This document shows, piece by piece, positions 27,701 to 35,291 of a DNA stretch of 37,701 bases. The DNA comes from an uncultured Nitrospira sp. (lineage in GTDB: Bacteria > Nitrospirota > Nitrospiria > Nitrospirales > UBA8639). The notes under the pieces were generated by a model. It did no database searches and was not told where the DNA came from. It saw only the letters and a program-made list of their open reading frames with translations. The stretch is from NCBI GenBank assembly GCA_902500695.1, contig CABVRQ010000016.1:1-37701 (forward strand). The letters run 5' to 3'. Every line of letters begins with the position of its first letter. Positions within the stretch are counted from its first letter, which is position 1. A program made the translations under genes and the position numbers.

Positions 27701-28281
27701 AGTTCGGCTAAGGTGTGTATGGCCGATAGGCCGGCCTGACCACGGCCAAAGTTACAGCCGTAAATCAGCAAGTCGGCCTCAGCCGAGAGACTCTGTCCAA
27801 TTTGTGTGAGGAGGTTCGCGTAGCGGCCACTGATCGCCTCTTGCGTGAGGAAGGTGGTGCCAAGATGCAACTCCGCCTCGGTGCCTTCCCCGATAAGATG
27901 GATGGCATCAATATCAGAACGTTCCGCCAGAACCTCGGCCATTTGTTCCACCCCGTCGCGGGTGGGATCCAGCAATACCGCTTCCACATTCGGATCAATC
28001 CCGTTGAGTAAGGTGTGGTAATCCTGAACTCTTGTATCGATGAACACGATTTCTCGTTGATCTGAAGGAACTGAAATAGTTGACAACGCCAAGTGAAAGT
28101 CATCTGTTTCGCTCAACGGTTCTGAAGAAGTTTCTTCGCCTGTCTGTGTATCAGATTGGGCATGGGTGTGACTCTGGGTGGCGTGATCCTGTGTGGTCTG
28201 GTCTTGAACCACTTCCGCTCCCGTAACGAGAGCGGCCCCGTCAAACAAGATCCTGGGTTCAAGCGCTAACAGTGTTTTCAT
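21757..28281 (-). CDS. Giant LEPR-motif DUF4347 surface protein 2
   Basis: 2174 residues, a paralogue of the neighbouring giant. It starts MKTLLALEPRILFDGAA with no Sec signal. Domains: LEPR motif (7-17), DUF4347 (about 74-242), parallel beta-helix with choice-of-anchor-Q-like end (243-565), six YWTD-type propeller repeats (597-864: LYWVDTDTD, VYWTNNNTN, IYWVDTAAT, LYWTDKGTG, VYWSEATLN, IYWTAATTD) as in LDL-receptor class B repeats, a cadherin module (864-930), Ig/cadherin-like modules (934-1540), three tandem 97-residue cadherin-like repeats (1545-1835), a final cadherin-type module, a PPPPDSPPSPDPPP linker (about 1950), a C-terminal hydrophobic anchor (about 2073-2120) and a KKKRKKGQK tail. 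Probably an adhesin. It is divergent from the secretion operon. Its start has only a weak ribosome-binding site. Confidence 0.88.
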   Translation of the reverse strand: MKTLLALEPRILFDGAALVTGAEVVQDQTTQDHATQSHTHAQSDTQTGEETSSEPLSETDDFHLALSTISVPSDQREIVFIDTRVQDYHTLLNGIDPNVEAVLLDPTRDGVEQMAEVLAERSDIDAIHLIGEGTEAELHLGTTFLTQEAISGRYANLLTQIGQSLSAEADLLIYGCNFGRGQAGLSAIHTLAELTGADIAASTDRTGHVTENADWDLEISTGTIESSILIGQATQAAWEGVLATYTVTTTTDGGAGSLRQAIINANANPGTDTITFVGSGTYLLTITGAGEDAATTGDLDITDNLIIIGNGAANTVIDASGFGVDGVFHLLGSNTATISGITIQGGHANDGGGIFVDGSSILNLTDAIVQNNTSDLGGALHVHGTANVNRVLFLNNSSTVEGGAIHFHGADGGSLTNITVTGNTSGIDGGGLWTNTSISITNSTFTLNHANDDGGGIVADAGTITISNTIVSDNTATTANPDVDGSFSSNGFNLIKDVTGATGFIVGDITGVSANLGVLADNGGPTQTHALLFGSPAINAGTATGAPAVDQRGATRNASVDIGAFEAGSNATPVINNQVFSVTENSADSTPVGTVVGTDGDPQSGYSKLYWVDTDTDELRRINLDSSGSQQLAVQFDGTSATGPRGVTVDDVNGKVYWTNNNTNTLWRADLDGGNPQQLLTGLGGPLGITVDPAGGKIYWVDTAATSIWQANLDGSSPSALITGITNSKDLTVDPTGGKLYWTDKGTGTIKRANLNGSTIETIVSGLNDPWGIALDVPAGKVYWSEATLNEIQRADMTVGATAQTVVTGTNQPRDLTLDTVQGKIYWTAATTDRIESAQYDGTPLPPVTATGDWPSGLAIGPAVPNLTFSIIGGNTGGAFAINAVSGEITVVNSSALDFETNSSFGLTVQLTDSLGLSDTATITINLSAVNEAPSLSGMDNTPTFTEGGAAVVLDNNATIADPELDATNNYSGATLTLIRNGGANAEDIFAGSGTLSSLVESGSLVVGGTSIGTVTTNSGGTLVLTFNSNATTAQVNSALQQLTYANSSGTPPASVQIDFTINDGNGGGQGSGGALTDNGAITVTINAVNNAPTIDLDANNSSGATGNDYAVAFAEGSGPIGIADTDTDLVDVDSTTFASVKLTVSGLLDGNAETLALDGDTFALATAVAGQDTTGSNYHVVITTGAGTATVTITKQGGGAFTEGETETLIKAVQYQHTDTIAPTDGNRLIDVIVNDGAADSAAARTTINVNPVNDPPTATITPSAYGVNEDDAFRPLAGVSVSDIDAGTNDLSVTLSVNDGLLRLLTTTGLTFANGANDSATMTVTGTTTNLNNALTTLRYQPDPDFAGTDLLTLSVDDLGNTGGGSLTAMDTANIIVAPMNDSPSFTGLNQTPTFIQGGTAVVLDGNATIVDPELDAANNYNGATLTLARNGGANVEDLFNGSGTLLPLVESGSLVVSGTTIGAVTTNSGGTLVLTFNGNATTALVNSALQQMTYANSSGLPPASVQIDFTIDDGNAGSQGSGGALTDTGSITVTINATNIPPVAVADGFTVTQGSTTILNLAGNDLDPDDGLDLTSITIVTGPTNGTIDSINADGTVTYTHNGSATIIDSFTYTINDLAAATSNTVTVSLVVNLLNVPPVALADSFTVNEGATTTLNLAGNDTDADDGLDLTSITIVAGPTNGTIASINGNGTVTYTHNGSETLADSFTYTINDLSGATSNTVTVSLTVTPGNDLPVAVTDSFTVNEGATTTLNLAGNDTDADDGLDLTSITIASDPANGTITSINGDGTVNYTHNGTETLADSFTYTIRDLAGATSNTVTVNLTVTAQNDAPIITSNGGGASANTSVITGTTDVTDVDASDAEGATLTYSIIGGADAALFSLDSTTGVLTFITAPDFQTPGDVGGDNIYDVIVQASDGTAVDTQAIAVTVTQANVPPQIFIPPPPDSPPSPDPPPKDAGEETSGDQAPGNGGSLDSSEPWNIPDGGQGSTASRLRDSVAGQAEHEVATKPQRGEGADILDRLSDMWEGLPKSLDLTTLKDEIRSLLHRSGFVQSLDRTRDEVQDIAATEKTYLASSIAVSTGMSIGYVMWLLRSGVLLTALLSSVPAWQFVNPLLVLDAAAKKKRKKGQKDVEDDSVESLFENSGAAETSQEKDGDHAKAPRTRWFSRNT
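21979..22056 (-). repeat. 78-base exact duplicate of the C-terminal anchor coding segment (copy 2)
   Basis: Identical by eye to 15542-15619. The flanking codons on both sides are diverged, so identity is concentrated on the hydrophobic anchor. Confidence 0.8.
22775..23647 (-). repeat. Three tandem 291-base cadherin-like repeats
   Basis: Units start near 22775, 23066 and 23357 with a constant 291-base period (97 codons). They encode modules reading NEGATTTLNLAGNDTDADDG through SFTYTINDLSG in giant protein 2. The third unit by position (first in the protein) is the most diverged. Confidence 0.85.
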
Positions 28282-28991
28282 TTCAATGCAATTCCTATGG
28301 CCGTTGAGGGCTGGCGTAGACGTTTCGTGTTGCAGTCATCCGCTGTGGTTTTTGTTTTCCTTTATGACGAATTCCCGGTGTCTGAGATTCATCCATCTCC
28401 TTATTCGGCCATTGGATTCATTGACTGGATGTTAAAGAGGGGAGATTTTTCCTATACCAGATTTGGTGTAGTTGAAAAGGAGAACGAAGGGGGATCTGCA
28501 CCACTTCATCCAAGACGGCCAAGGAGGAAGTCTGCCCGATACCACGGGGTAGTCTTTGGTTGCCCCCAACCGATTGGGATCTGGTTCATGACTCACACGG
28601 AAGCAAGACTTGAGGGAAAAATGAGATGGATCAGAAGAATAATTTCTATGGCGATGTCGCTCAAACTATGAGGACAGATGAGGTTTGGACAGGTTGGTGT
28701 CTCTTGTTTCACCCCTGGGCAGAAATCGCCTAATAAAAAAAGTCCAGCTACTAAATCTTGACCAACGAAAAGCCGAGGAACAGATCTGAAAACCTGCCAA
28801 GGGGTAGATCTGATTTCTATGGTGAATAAAAATGCTCGAAGGCCTGGGAATAACATACGGATGGGAATCGCAAAAGAGTGGCCATGTTGGTCAGCGGACT
28901 TCCTGGGATTGGGGATTTCCGCCCAAAATTTCGTGAGAGTATGAGATGCGAAAACACATTATTTTTCGGGATTGATGCTTAAACCTCTTTC
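28282..28991. other. Divergent intergenic region, 710 bases
   Basis: Lies between the start of giant gene 2 (minus) and the TolC-like gene (plus), so it should hold both promoters. I see a small hairpin GGTTG-CCCC-CAACC (about 28558-28571), an imperfect inverted repeat CTATACCA-GAT-TTGGTGTAG near 28455, and AGATCTG repeated near 28783 and 28806. No convincing -35/-10 pair or known riboswitch. A plus-strand frame of 124 codons at 28297 has no ribosome-binding site and no family character. Confidence 0.5.
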
Positions 28992-30770
28992 ATGACATCA
29001 CACATTAAAAAATTCCTGGTCGGTGTTGTGGTAGGACTGAGCCTAACTGGCTGGGGTTGTAGCGTCATGCCCACGCGGCTCACGCAGGACGAAATTCAAC
29101 AGCGTGTTCAGGGTGACCTGAACCGTCTTGTTGAATATCAGGAGCCGGTGGCTCGTCCCATCACGCTTTATGAAGCGATGGCGCGGGCGTTGAAATATAA
29201 TTTAGAAACACGGGTGCAGGGATTAAAGGAAATGGTGGCGCATCGGCAACTGGATCTGGCGCATTACGATATGCTGCCAAAAGTGGTGGCGGATGCGGCC
29301 TATAATGGACGTAGCAACTTTGCGGGAGCGAGCAGCCAGTCGTTAGCAACAGGCGAACAATCCCTCGTGAGTTCCACCTCATCTGAGAAAAATATTTATA
29401 CATCAAATTTGACATTGAGCTGGGATGTCCTGGATTTCGGGCTGTCTTATGTACGGGCGGAACAAGCCGCCGACGACGTCCTCATTGCGGAAGAAGATAA
29501 ACGCCGCATTGCCAATCGGGTGATCCAGGATGTTCGATCGGCCTTTTGGAAGGCCGTGGGAGCGGAACGGGCGTTGGGTCGCCTGGCTTTTCTTCAGGAT
29601 TGGGTGACGCAAGCACTGGGTGAAGTACACCTGATCCGGGAACGAGCCTTGGCGGATCCACTGACCTCCCTTCAATATGAACGGGAACTCCTGAGCGCGC
29701 AACGGGAAATTCAACAGCTCTATCAGGAATTATCGTTATCAAGAATTCACCTCGCCGAACTCATGAATCTGAATCCCGGTGAGCCCTATGAACTGGCGGT
29801 GCCGGACCATCCGCCTCTCGTGTCGAAAGTCGAGGAGAAACTGGAAGATTTGGAATACCGGGCACTCATGAATCGTCCGGAACTGCGAAAAGTCGACTAT
29901 CAAAAACGCATTAACGCCAAAGAAACCAAAGCCGCCATCCTGGAATTGCTCCCGAACCTGAATGTCTATTTTGGGGGGAATTATGATAGCAACAATTTCC
30001 TGTTTCATAATAATTGGCTGAATTACGGCGCCAAAGTCAGCTGGAATCTGTTGAATGTATTCCGGCATCCCGTCCGTTTGCAGGTGATTGATGCCCAGGA
30101 GAAGGTGTTGGACATGCAAAGTTTGGCGTTGACGATGGCGCTCATGAGTCAGGTCCATGTATCGGTGGCGCAATATCATGCGGCGATGAAAGATGTCGCC
30201 ACGGGAAAGCGCTATCTGGATACTCAAATGGCCATTGCCGACCAGGTCCAAGGTGCCTGGTCCCTGAATCGGCTGAGTGAACATCTGGTTATCCGGGAAA
30301 AGATGCAAGGTCTGGTGGCCGAATTACGGTATGAATCGGCTCTGGCCAAGTTGGAAATGGCCTATGCCAATGTGTTAGCGGCGATCGGAGAAGACCCCTT
30401 CCCCACGGATATCACTGGAGATGGAGTCGACGAATTAGCCGTGGCCTTACAAGAACGTTGGGAATGGCTGGAACGCCCGGAGGTTTTTGCGGGTATTGAG
30501 CCATCTGACATTCAACTCCAAAAGGCTGTTGCGCAACCCCAAAAGACGGTCGCGCAACCTCAAGAGACAAACACTCGACTCCAGGGGACTGACATTCAAC
30601 CCCAAGAGACAATCACACAATTTCATGAGACTGACACACAACCCCAAGGGGCTGTCGCAGAACCCCAAGAGATAAACAGTCAACCCCATGGGACTGACAT
30701 TGAACCCCAAGAGACAGTCGCGCAAACCAAAAAGACTGACATTCAACCCCAAGAGAGAGCCAAGCCATGA
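28992..30770 (+). CDS. TolC-family outer-membrane channel with heptapeptide-repeat tail
   Basis: 592 residues. The N-terminal signal (MTSHIKKFLVGVVVGLSLTG) ends before GWGCS, which could be a non-canonical lipobox. The body (about 55-490) has the two-fold outer-membrane efflux protein pattern: ITLYEAMARALKYNLE, long heptad-rich helices, LTLSWDVLDFGLSYVRAEQAAD, RPELRKVDYQKRINAKE and VSWNLLNVFRHP. It would form the trimeric outer-membrane barrel and periplasmic tunnel. After residue 504 the protein is about twelve degenerate heptads of the type T-D-I-Q-P-Q-E, ending RAKP, which is unusual for TolC proteins. The start has almost no Shine-Dalgarno match. The stop overlaps the start of the next gene (ATGA), so it heads a four-gene operon. 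Confidence 0.9.
   Translation: MTSHIKKFLVGVVVGLSLTGWGCSVMPTRLTQDEIQQRVQGDLNRLVEYQEPVARPITLYEAMARALKYNLETRVQGLKEMVAHRQLDLAHYDMLPKVVADAAYNGRSNFAGASSQSLATGEQSLVSSTSSEKNIYTSNLTLSWDVLDFGLSYVRAEQAADDVLIAEEDKRRIANRVIQDVRSAFWKAVGAERALGRLAFLQDWVTQALGEVHLIRERALADPLTSLQYERELLSAQREIQQLYQELSLSRIHLAELMNLNPGEPYELAVPDHPPLVSKVEEKLEDLEYRALMNRPELRKVDYQKRINAKETKAAILELLPNLNVYFGGNYDSNNFLFHNNWLNYGAKVSWNLLNVFRHPVRLQVIDAQEKVLDMQSLALTMALMSQVHVSVAQYHAAMKDVATGKRYLDTQMAIADQVQGAWSLNRLSEHLVIREKMQGLVAELRYESALAKLEMAYANVLAAIGEDPFPTDITGDGVDELAVALQERWEWLERPEVFAGIEPSDIQLQKAVAQPQKTVAQPQETNTRLQGTDIQPQETITQFHETDTQPQGAVAEPQEINSQPHGTDIEPQETVAQTKKTDIQPQERAKP
30504..30755 (+). repeat. Twelve tandem 21-base units (heptapeptide repeat)
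   Basis: In-frame 21-base units encode SDIQLQK, AVAQPQK, TVAQPQE, TNTRLQG, TDIQPQE, TITQFHE, TDTQPQG, AVAEPQE, INSQPHG, TDIEPQE, TVAQTKK and TDIQPQE. DNA copies around CAACCCCAAGAGAC are conserved. Changes in copy number would keep the frame. Confidence 0.88.
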
Positions 30771-31624
30771 TACATCGACATCCTTTCCACATGCTGTGTT
30801 TGGTCCTGAGTCTGATCATCCTGCCTGCAGGTGGCAGTCTGGCAAAAGAGGGAGGCCGCAACAGTTTGCCCTCATCGGATCTGCAGACAGTCCGGGGCAT
30901 TGTGAAACCGGTTGTCGAGGCGGTAATTGCCAGTGAAATTCAGGCGTTGGTGAAGGAGATGCCGTTTCGAGACGGGGACGCATTTAAAAAGGGGGACCTG
31001 CTTGTTGAATTTGAATGCGCCAAATACCGGGCGGAATTATCGGCGGCCCAAGCTGATTTGGATGCACGGCAAAAGACCGTCATCAATAACGAGGAACTTG
31101 CCTCCCTTCATGGGATTGGCCGGTTGGAAGTGGACATTTCACAGGCCGAGTTAAAAAAGGCCCAGGCGGTGCTCAAAAGAGCGCAAGTGATTGTCCAAGG
31201 CTGTCGGATTCCTGCCCCCTTCGCGGGACAGGTGGTCAAGACGTTGGTGCACCCTTATGAAAGTGTGAATCCGTACGATGATCTGGTGAGTATTGTCAGT
31301 AATCAGGATCTGGACATCGAATTAATCGTCCCCTCCTCTTCGTTGCGGTGGATCACCAGGAAACTGTCTTTTTCATTTAATATCGATGAAACCCAACAGG
31401 CCTATGCGGCGGAAGTGGTGGAAATTGGGGCGCGTGTGGATCCCGTGAGTCAAACCATTCGGGTATTTGGCCGGTTTCACAAACATCCCACGGGTGTCTT
31501 AGCGGGCATGAGTGGAAGCGCCGAATTTCCGGACGGCACGTTTCCCACTCAATCATCCTTTAAGCCAAGCACGAAACCTTTATCCTCACCGACGTCCACG
31601 ATGAAACGGACCGCCGAACACTAA
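30767..31624 (+). CDS. Periplasmic adaptor (HlyD/MFP-like), small form
   Basis: 285 residues with a Sec signal (about 1-26, hydrophobic core LCLVLSLIILPAGG). Then come a first lipoyl-like half (VRGIVKPVVEAVIASEIQAL with FRDGDAFKKGDLLVEFE), a coiled-coil hairpin (about 86-145), a second lipoyl half (CRIPAPFAGQVVKTLV) and a beta-barrel region (about 180-260). This is the membrane-fusion-protein fold that links an inner-membrane partner to a TolC channel. It lacks an N-terminal TM helix, so it is periplasmic or weakly membrane-associated. It starts within the stop codon of the TolC-like gene and precedes the membrane adaptor by about 48 bases. It could form a mixed adaptor ring with the two other HlyD-containing proteins of the operon, which is an inference. 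Confidence 0.88.
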   Translation: MIHRHPFHMLCLVLSLIILPAGGSLAKEGGRNSLPSSDLQTVRGIVKPVVEAVIASEIQALVKEMPFRDGDAFKKGDLLVEFECAKYRAELSAAQADLDARQKTVINNEELASLHGIGRLEVDISQAELKKAQAVLKRAQVIVQGCRIPAPFAGQVVKTLVHPYESVNPYDDLVSIVSNQDLDIELIVPSSSLRWITRKLSFSFNIDETQQAYAAEVVEIGARVDPVSQTIRVFGRFHKHPTGVLAGMSGSAEFPDGTFPTQSSFKPSTKPLSSPTSTMKRTAEH

Positions 31625-31672
31625 CTCCTCCGCGGATTAAGCTCTCGGTTGATTCCAAGGAGGGAAACGAGC

Positions 31673-33118
31673 GTGGTGCAAACAGACATCCAGACAGAGT
31701 CTCCTACGCGAGTGACCGGGAGGGACTTCAGGTCCTCCTCCGGTCCGTCCTGCGGGCCTTCCATCGCTCCCCACGGCAAAACCGAAAAAGATACCAGTAT
31801 TTTCCTTGCCCTGCTCCAACTGGAAAGTCAGGTTCGGAAAGCGCAAACGGTGAAAGAACTCTGTTTCCTTCTGGCCAATGAGACCCGGCGTCTCGTTGAC
31901 TTTCGACAGGCCTGTATCTTCTCCATCAATCCGAAGGGCCGAGTGCGGGGCAGAGTGGAAGCGGTGTCCAGTGTGGCCGTCGTTGACCGCAATGCGCCGA
32001 TGATCACCTGGATTGAACGCGTCCTTTCAGCATTATGGGAACAAGGCAGTCTGCAGGCGCCCGGTCCACTCTCTTCCACGCATTGTTCAACAGATCTTCA
32101 ACGTGATTGGAAGTCCTTCGCGTTTCCTCATGTCCTGTGGTGCCCGCTGATTCCGGCGGATCAACAGGTGATTGGTGGCCTGTGGTTGACGAGGGAAACA
32201 CCCTGGCAGGAGGGGGAGGTGCAATTGATCCGGCGGTTTGCCGAAACGGTGGCGCATGCCTGGCAGGCCCTCGGAGGGACGAAACGCAGAGTGAAAAACT
32301 GGAAGGTTCTCAAGAAATGGATTTGGGGTGTGTTGATGGTGCTGATGGCCGCGATGTGGCTCCCCGTCCGATTATCCACGTTAGCTCCTGTGGAAGTAGT
32401 GCCACGGGATCCGTCGGTGGTGACGGCGCCGTTGGATGGGGTGCTGGGAGAAATTCTGGTGAATCCGAATACCTCAGTACAATCGGGGCAAACTCTCTTT
32501 CGCTATGAGGACACGAAATTCCGGAATCAATTCGAAGTAGCGGAAAAGAATTTGTCCGTCACCTGGATGGAGTATCGTAAAGTGTCTCAGGGTGCATTTA
32601 CCGACCATGACACCGGTGCCGGCATGCCCGTACAAGCCTCGGAGGTCCGGCTCAAAGAAGCCGAACGGGATTATGCCTGGGACATGTTACAGCAGGTGGA
32701 GGTCAAAGCTTCCCGGGCGGGCATTGTGATTTTCACGGATAAATCCGAATGGATCGGCAAACCGGTGGTGGTCGGTGAACGTATTATGGAGGTAGCCGAT
32801 CCCCAGGAATTTGAATTGAAAATTGATCTTCCGGTAGAAGATGCCATCGTGTTACGGGAAGGGGCTGACGTGGAGGTGTTTCTGAATGCCAATCCGTTAC
32901 GAGCCATCCCTGCCCAATTAACACATGCCAGCTATCATGCCAATATCCTTCCGACCAATGTCCTGGCCTACCGGGTGGATGCCGAGTTCACGGACCCGCC
33001 AGAAGATATTCGAATTGGCTGGCAAGGCACTGCCAAAATCTATGGAAAACCGGTTACCCTCTTTTTCTATCTCTTCCGTCGTCCACTCGGGGTTCTTCGG
33101 CAAACGGTCGGTTTCTAA
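31673..33118 (+). CDS. GAF-TM-HlyD membrane adaptor
   Basis: 481 residues from the GTG at 31673, eight bases after AAGGAGGG; a TTG at 31649 lies upstream of that site and is unlikely. The N-terminal cytoplasmic part (about 35-195) looks like a GAF domain: VKELCFLLANETRRLVDF, ACIFSINPKGRV, VLWCPLIPADQQVIGGLWL and VQLIRRFAETVAHAW. One TM helix follows (about 214-233, WIWGVLMVLMAAMWLPV). The periplasmic part is HlyD-like: VVTAPLDGVLGEILV with VQSGQTLFRYED, a short helical hairpin, VKASRAGIVIFT and a beta-barrel. It is therefore a periplasmic adaptor with a cytoplasmic ligand-binding sensor; the GAF ligand is unknown. Its stop overlaps the start of the M50 gene (TAATG), which implies coupling. 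Confidence 0.87.
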   Translation: MVQTDIQTESPTRVTGRDFRSSSGPSCGPSIAPHGKTEKDTSIFLALLQLESQVRKAQTVKELCFLLANETRRLVDFRQACIFSINPKGRVRGRVEAVSSVAVVDRNAPMITWIERVLSALWEQGSLQAPGPLSSTHCSTDLQRDWKSFAFPHVLWCPLIPADQQVIGGLWLTRETPWQEGEVQLIRRFAETVAHAWQALGGTKRRVKNWKVLKKWIWGVLMVLMAAMWLPVRLSTLAPVEVVPRDPSVVTAPLDGVLGEILVNPNTSVQSGQTLFRYEDTKFRNQFEVAEKNLSVTWMEYRKVSQGAFTDHDTGAGMPVQASEVRLKEAERDYAWDMLQQVEVKASRAGIVIFTDKSEWIGKPVVVGERIMEVADPQEFELKIDLPVEDAIVLREGADVEVFLNANPLRAIPAQLTHASYHANILPTNVLAYRVDAEFTDPPEDIRIGWQGTAKIYGKPVTLFFYLFRRPLGVLRQTVGF

Positions 33119-35247
33119 TGGTTCAGCAAAAGCCTCAAGAAGACGTTTCCCTTCCCCCGTTGCGCGAAGATCTCCAGATCCTGTCCGGCACTCCCACGCC
33201 TGATGGCGTGCCTACCTGGACGATCATGGATACGGTTCGGAATCAATTCTTTCAGATTGAATGGTCCGCTTTTCAGCTGCTGTCGCAATGGCACGTAGGA
33301 ACTGCCAATGGACTGGTGGACCTGGTGACCCGAACGACCTCCGCCAAGGTCTCAACCAGTGATGTGACGGAGTTGGTGCAGTTTCTCTATCGGAACAATT
33401 TAACCCGTGATGCCCTGGCCGGTGGAAGTCAGGGGTTCTTAGGACAGGCCGAACGGGCCAAACAACATTGGCTGCTGAGAGTGCTGCACAACTATTTATT
33501 TTTTAGGATTCCCCTGTGCAATCCCGACCGGTTCTTACGAAAAACGCTCCCCTTCGTCACGCCTTTGTTTAGTCACTGGGCCTTCTGGTGTGTGCTCATC
33601 CTGGGTGTGATCGGGTGCATGGGAGTCGTGCGGCAGTGGGAATCGTTTGCCAATGTCTTTTTATACTTTTTTACGTTTCAAGGGATGACCGGTTATATCA
33701 TCGGATTGGTCGCCATTAAGGTGTTGCATGAACTGGCGCATGCCTATACGGCCGTGCGGTATGGGTGCCGGGTCCCGACGATGGGCCTCGGATTCCTCAT
33801 TATGGTTCCTGTCCTCTATACCGATACGACCGATTCCTGGCGGCTCACCGTTCGAAACCAACGCGCGGCCATTGCCGCTGCCGGAACGGTGGTTGAACTC
33901 AGTGTGGCGATGATGGCGACCTTTTTGTGGAACTTCTGTCCTGAGGGCATCATCAAAAGCATGCTCTTTGTCTTGGCGACGACCAGTTGGGTGACGGGTC
34001 TGTTGATCAATTTGAATCCGCTCCTCCGGTTTGACGGCTACTATGTCCTGTCCGATTGGCTGGGTGTTCCGAATTTGCAATCACGGGCCTTCGCGTTTGG
34101 TCGCTGGAAATTACGGGAATGGTTGTTTGCCTGGAGTGATGGTCCTCCCGAACACATGCCCCCGCACCGGCAATCTGTCCTGATCGTCTATGCCTGGGCG
34201 ATCTGGGTCTACCGGGCCATCGTGTTTTTAGGGATTGCCGTCCTGGTGTACTACTTCTTTTTCAAGGTTCTGGGCGTCATCCTCTTTGCTGTCGAAATCG
34301 GCTGGTTTCTGGCATGGCCGGTGTATGAGGAAATGCAGGTCTGGTGGACACGTCGAGCCGCCGTGGTCCGTTCCTGGCGAGGGCGTGGAGTGGGAATCGC
34401 GCTCATGGGGTGTCTGCTGATGAGCGTGATGCCTCTGGATACAACGGTAGAGATTCCGGCGATCCTCGAAGCTCCGGAACGCACGACGTTGTTTCCGCCG
34501 GCTCCAGCAACCGTGGTAGACGTGTTGGTTCAGGAGGGTGACCGGGTCGAAGAAGGACAGACCCTGCTGATTTTGCAGTCGCCCCAGGTGGACCAGCAGA
34601 TTGAAATGATCGGACACCGCATTGCGGCGCTGGAATTTCGCGTGCAACGGGAGGCGGCCTATCAGGATGATCGGGACGACCATCTGGTGATACGGGAAAC
34701 ACTGCTGGGAGAACGAAAGGCATTAACAGGTCTGTTCATGCTTCGGGATCAATTGACGTTGCGCGCGCCGTTCTCCGGGGTGGTCACAGATCTGGCGTCT
34801 TCACTCCATCCAGGATTATGGGTGAATAGCGAGTTGGCGATGGCCCATGTGATTGGTGAACGCCCGTCCGTCATGTTGGCGCTGGTTACGGAAAAAGAAC
34901 GGTCCCGGCTCTCGGTGGGAAATGAAGGCTGGTTTTATCCGGATGACCCGACTCGACCTGCCCGACAGGGGAAACTTCGGGACCTTCGCCATATGGATGA
35001 AACGGAAATGGCCTTACCGTATTTTGCCTCCACGTTTTCCGGAGGCGTGCCGGTTCGCCAGGATGCGCGGGGCAAATTGATTCCTGAGCATTCCGTGTAT
35101 CGGGTGGAACTGGATGTGACGGATAAGGGTAAATCCTGGGATCAGGTCGTGCGTGGAGTGGTGCATGTGAAGGGAAATGGGCAAAGTTTAATGGGCCATC
35201 TGTGGGCACGAGCGGCATCCATTCTCATTCGTGAAAGCGGGGTATAA
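33118..35247 (+). CDS. M50 zinc metalloprotease fused to HlyD-like adaptor
   Basis: 709 residues. A soluble N-terminal domain (about 1-115: LPPLREDLQILSG, WTIMDTVRNQFFQIEW, then a helix pair) resembles PqqD-like/winged-helix peptide-binding modules. A polytopic membrane domain follows (about 130-430) with the site-2 protease zinc motif H204-E-L-A-H208 and the downstream NPLLRFDGYYVLSD containing Asp306 as likely third zinc ligand. From about 442 a HlyD-type region follows (ERTTLFPPAPATVVDVLV, VEEGQTLLILQSP, coiled coil 500-540, LRAPFSGVVTDL, beta-barrel). Catalytic residues are intact. It would sit in the inner membrane and face both the membrane-embedded protease chamber and the periplasmic adaptor ring. 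It is the last gene of the operon. It may handle the LEPR giants; no substrate is proven. Confidence 0.9.
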   Translation: MVQQKPQEDVSLPPLREDLQILSGTPTPDGVPTWTIMDTVRNQFFQIEWSAFQLLSQWHVGTANGLVDLVTRTTSAKVSTSDVTELVQFLYRNNLTRDALAGGSQGFLGQAERAKQHWLLRVLHNYLFFRIPLCNPDRFLRKTLPFVTPLFSHWAFWCVLILGVIGCMGVVRQWESFANVFLYFFTFQGMTGYIIGLVAIKVLHELAHAYTAVRYGCRVPTMGLGFLIMVPVLYTDTTDSWRLTVRNQRAAIAAAGTVVELSVAMMATFLWNFCPEGIIKSMLFVLATTSWVTGLLINLNPLLRFDGYYVLSDWLGVPNLQSRAFAFGRWKLREWLFAWSDGPPEHMPPHRQSVLIVYAWAIWVYRAIVFLGIAVLVYYFFFKVLGVILFAVEIGWFLAWPVYEEMQVWWTRRAAVVRSWRGRGVGIALMGCLLMSVMPLDTTVEIPAILEAPERTTLFPPAPATVVDVLVQEGDRVEEGQTLLILQSPQVDQQIEMIGHRIAALEFRVQREAAYQDDRDDHLVIRETLLGERKALTGLFMLRDQLTLRAPFSGVVTDLASSLHPGLWVNSELAMAHVIGERPSVMLALVTEKERSRLSVGNEGWFYPDDPTRPARQGKLRDLRHMDETEMALPYFASTFSGGVPVRQDARGKLIPEHSVYRVELDVTDKGKSWDQVVRGVVHVKGNGQSLMGHLWARAASILIRESGV

Positions 35248-35291
35248 CTCATTAAAAAAACAATTAAAAATCTGAATGAAGGAGAGGGGGG

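Noticed and set aside
15314..28281. RTX (GGxGxDxxx) calcium-binding repeats and a type I secretion signal in the giants
   Set aside because: No nonapeptide array is present; the C-termini are hydrophobic with basic tails, unlike RTX substrates.
28297..28671. 124-codon plus-strand frame in the divergent intergenic region
   Set aside because: No ribosome-binding site, no signal or domain, odd composition; more likely promoter region for the flanking genes.
31649..31672. TTG start for the GAF-HlyD adaptor
   Set aside because: The AAGGAGGG site lies downstream of this TTG and points to the GTG at 31673.
28992..35247. Classical ABC- or RND-driven tripartite exporter
   Set aside because: No Walker A/ABC signature protein and no large RND-type membrane protein is encoded in the operon or elsewhere in the window.
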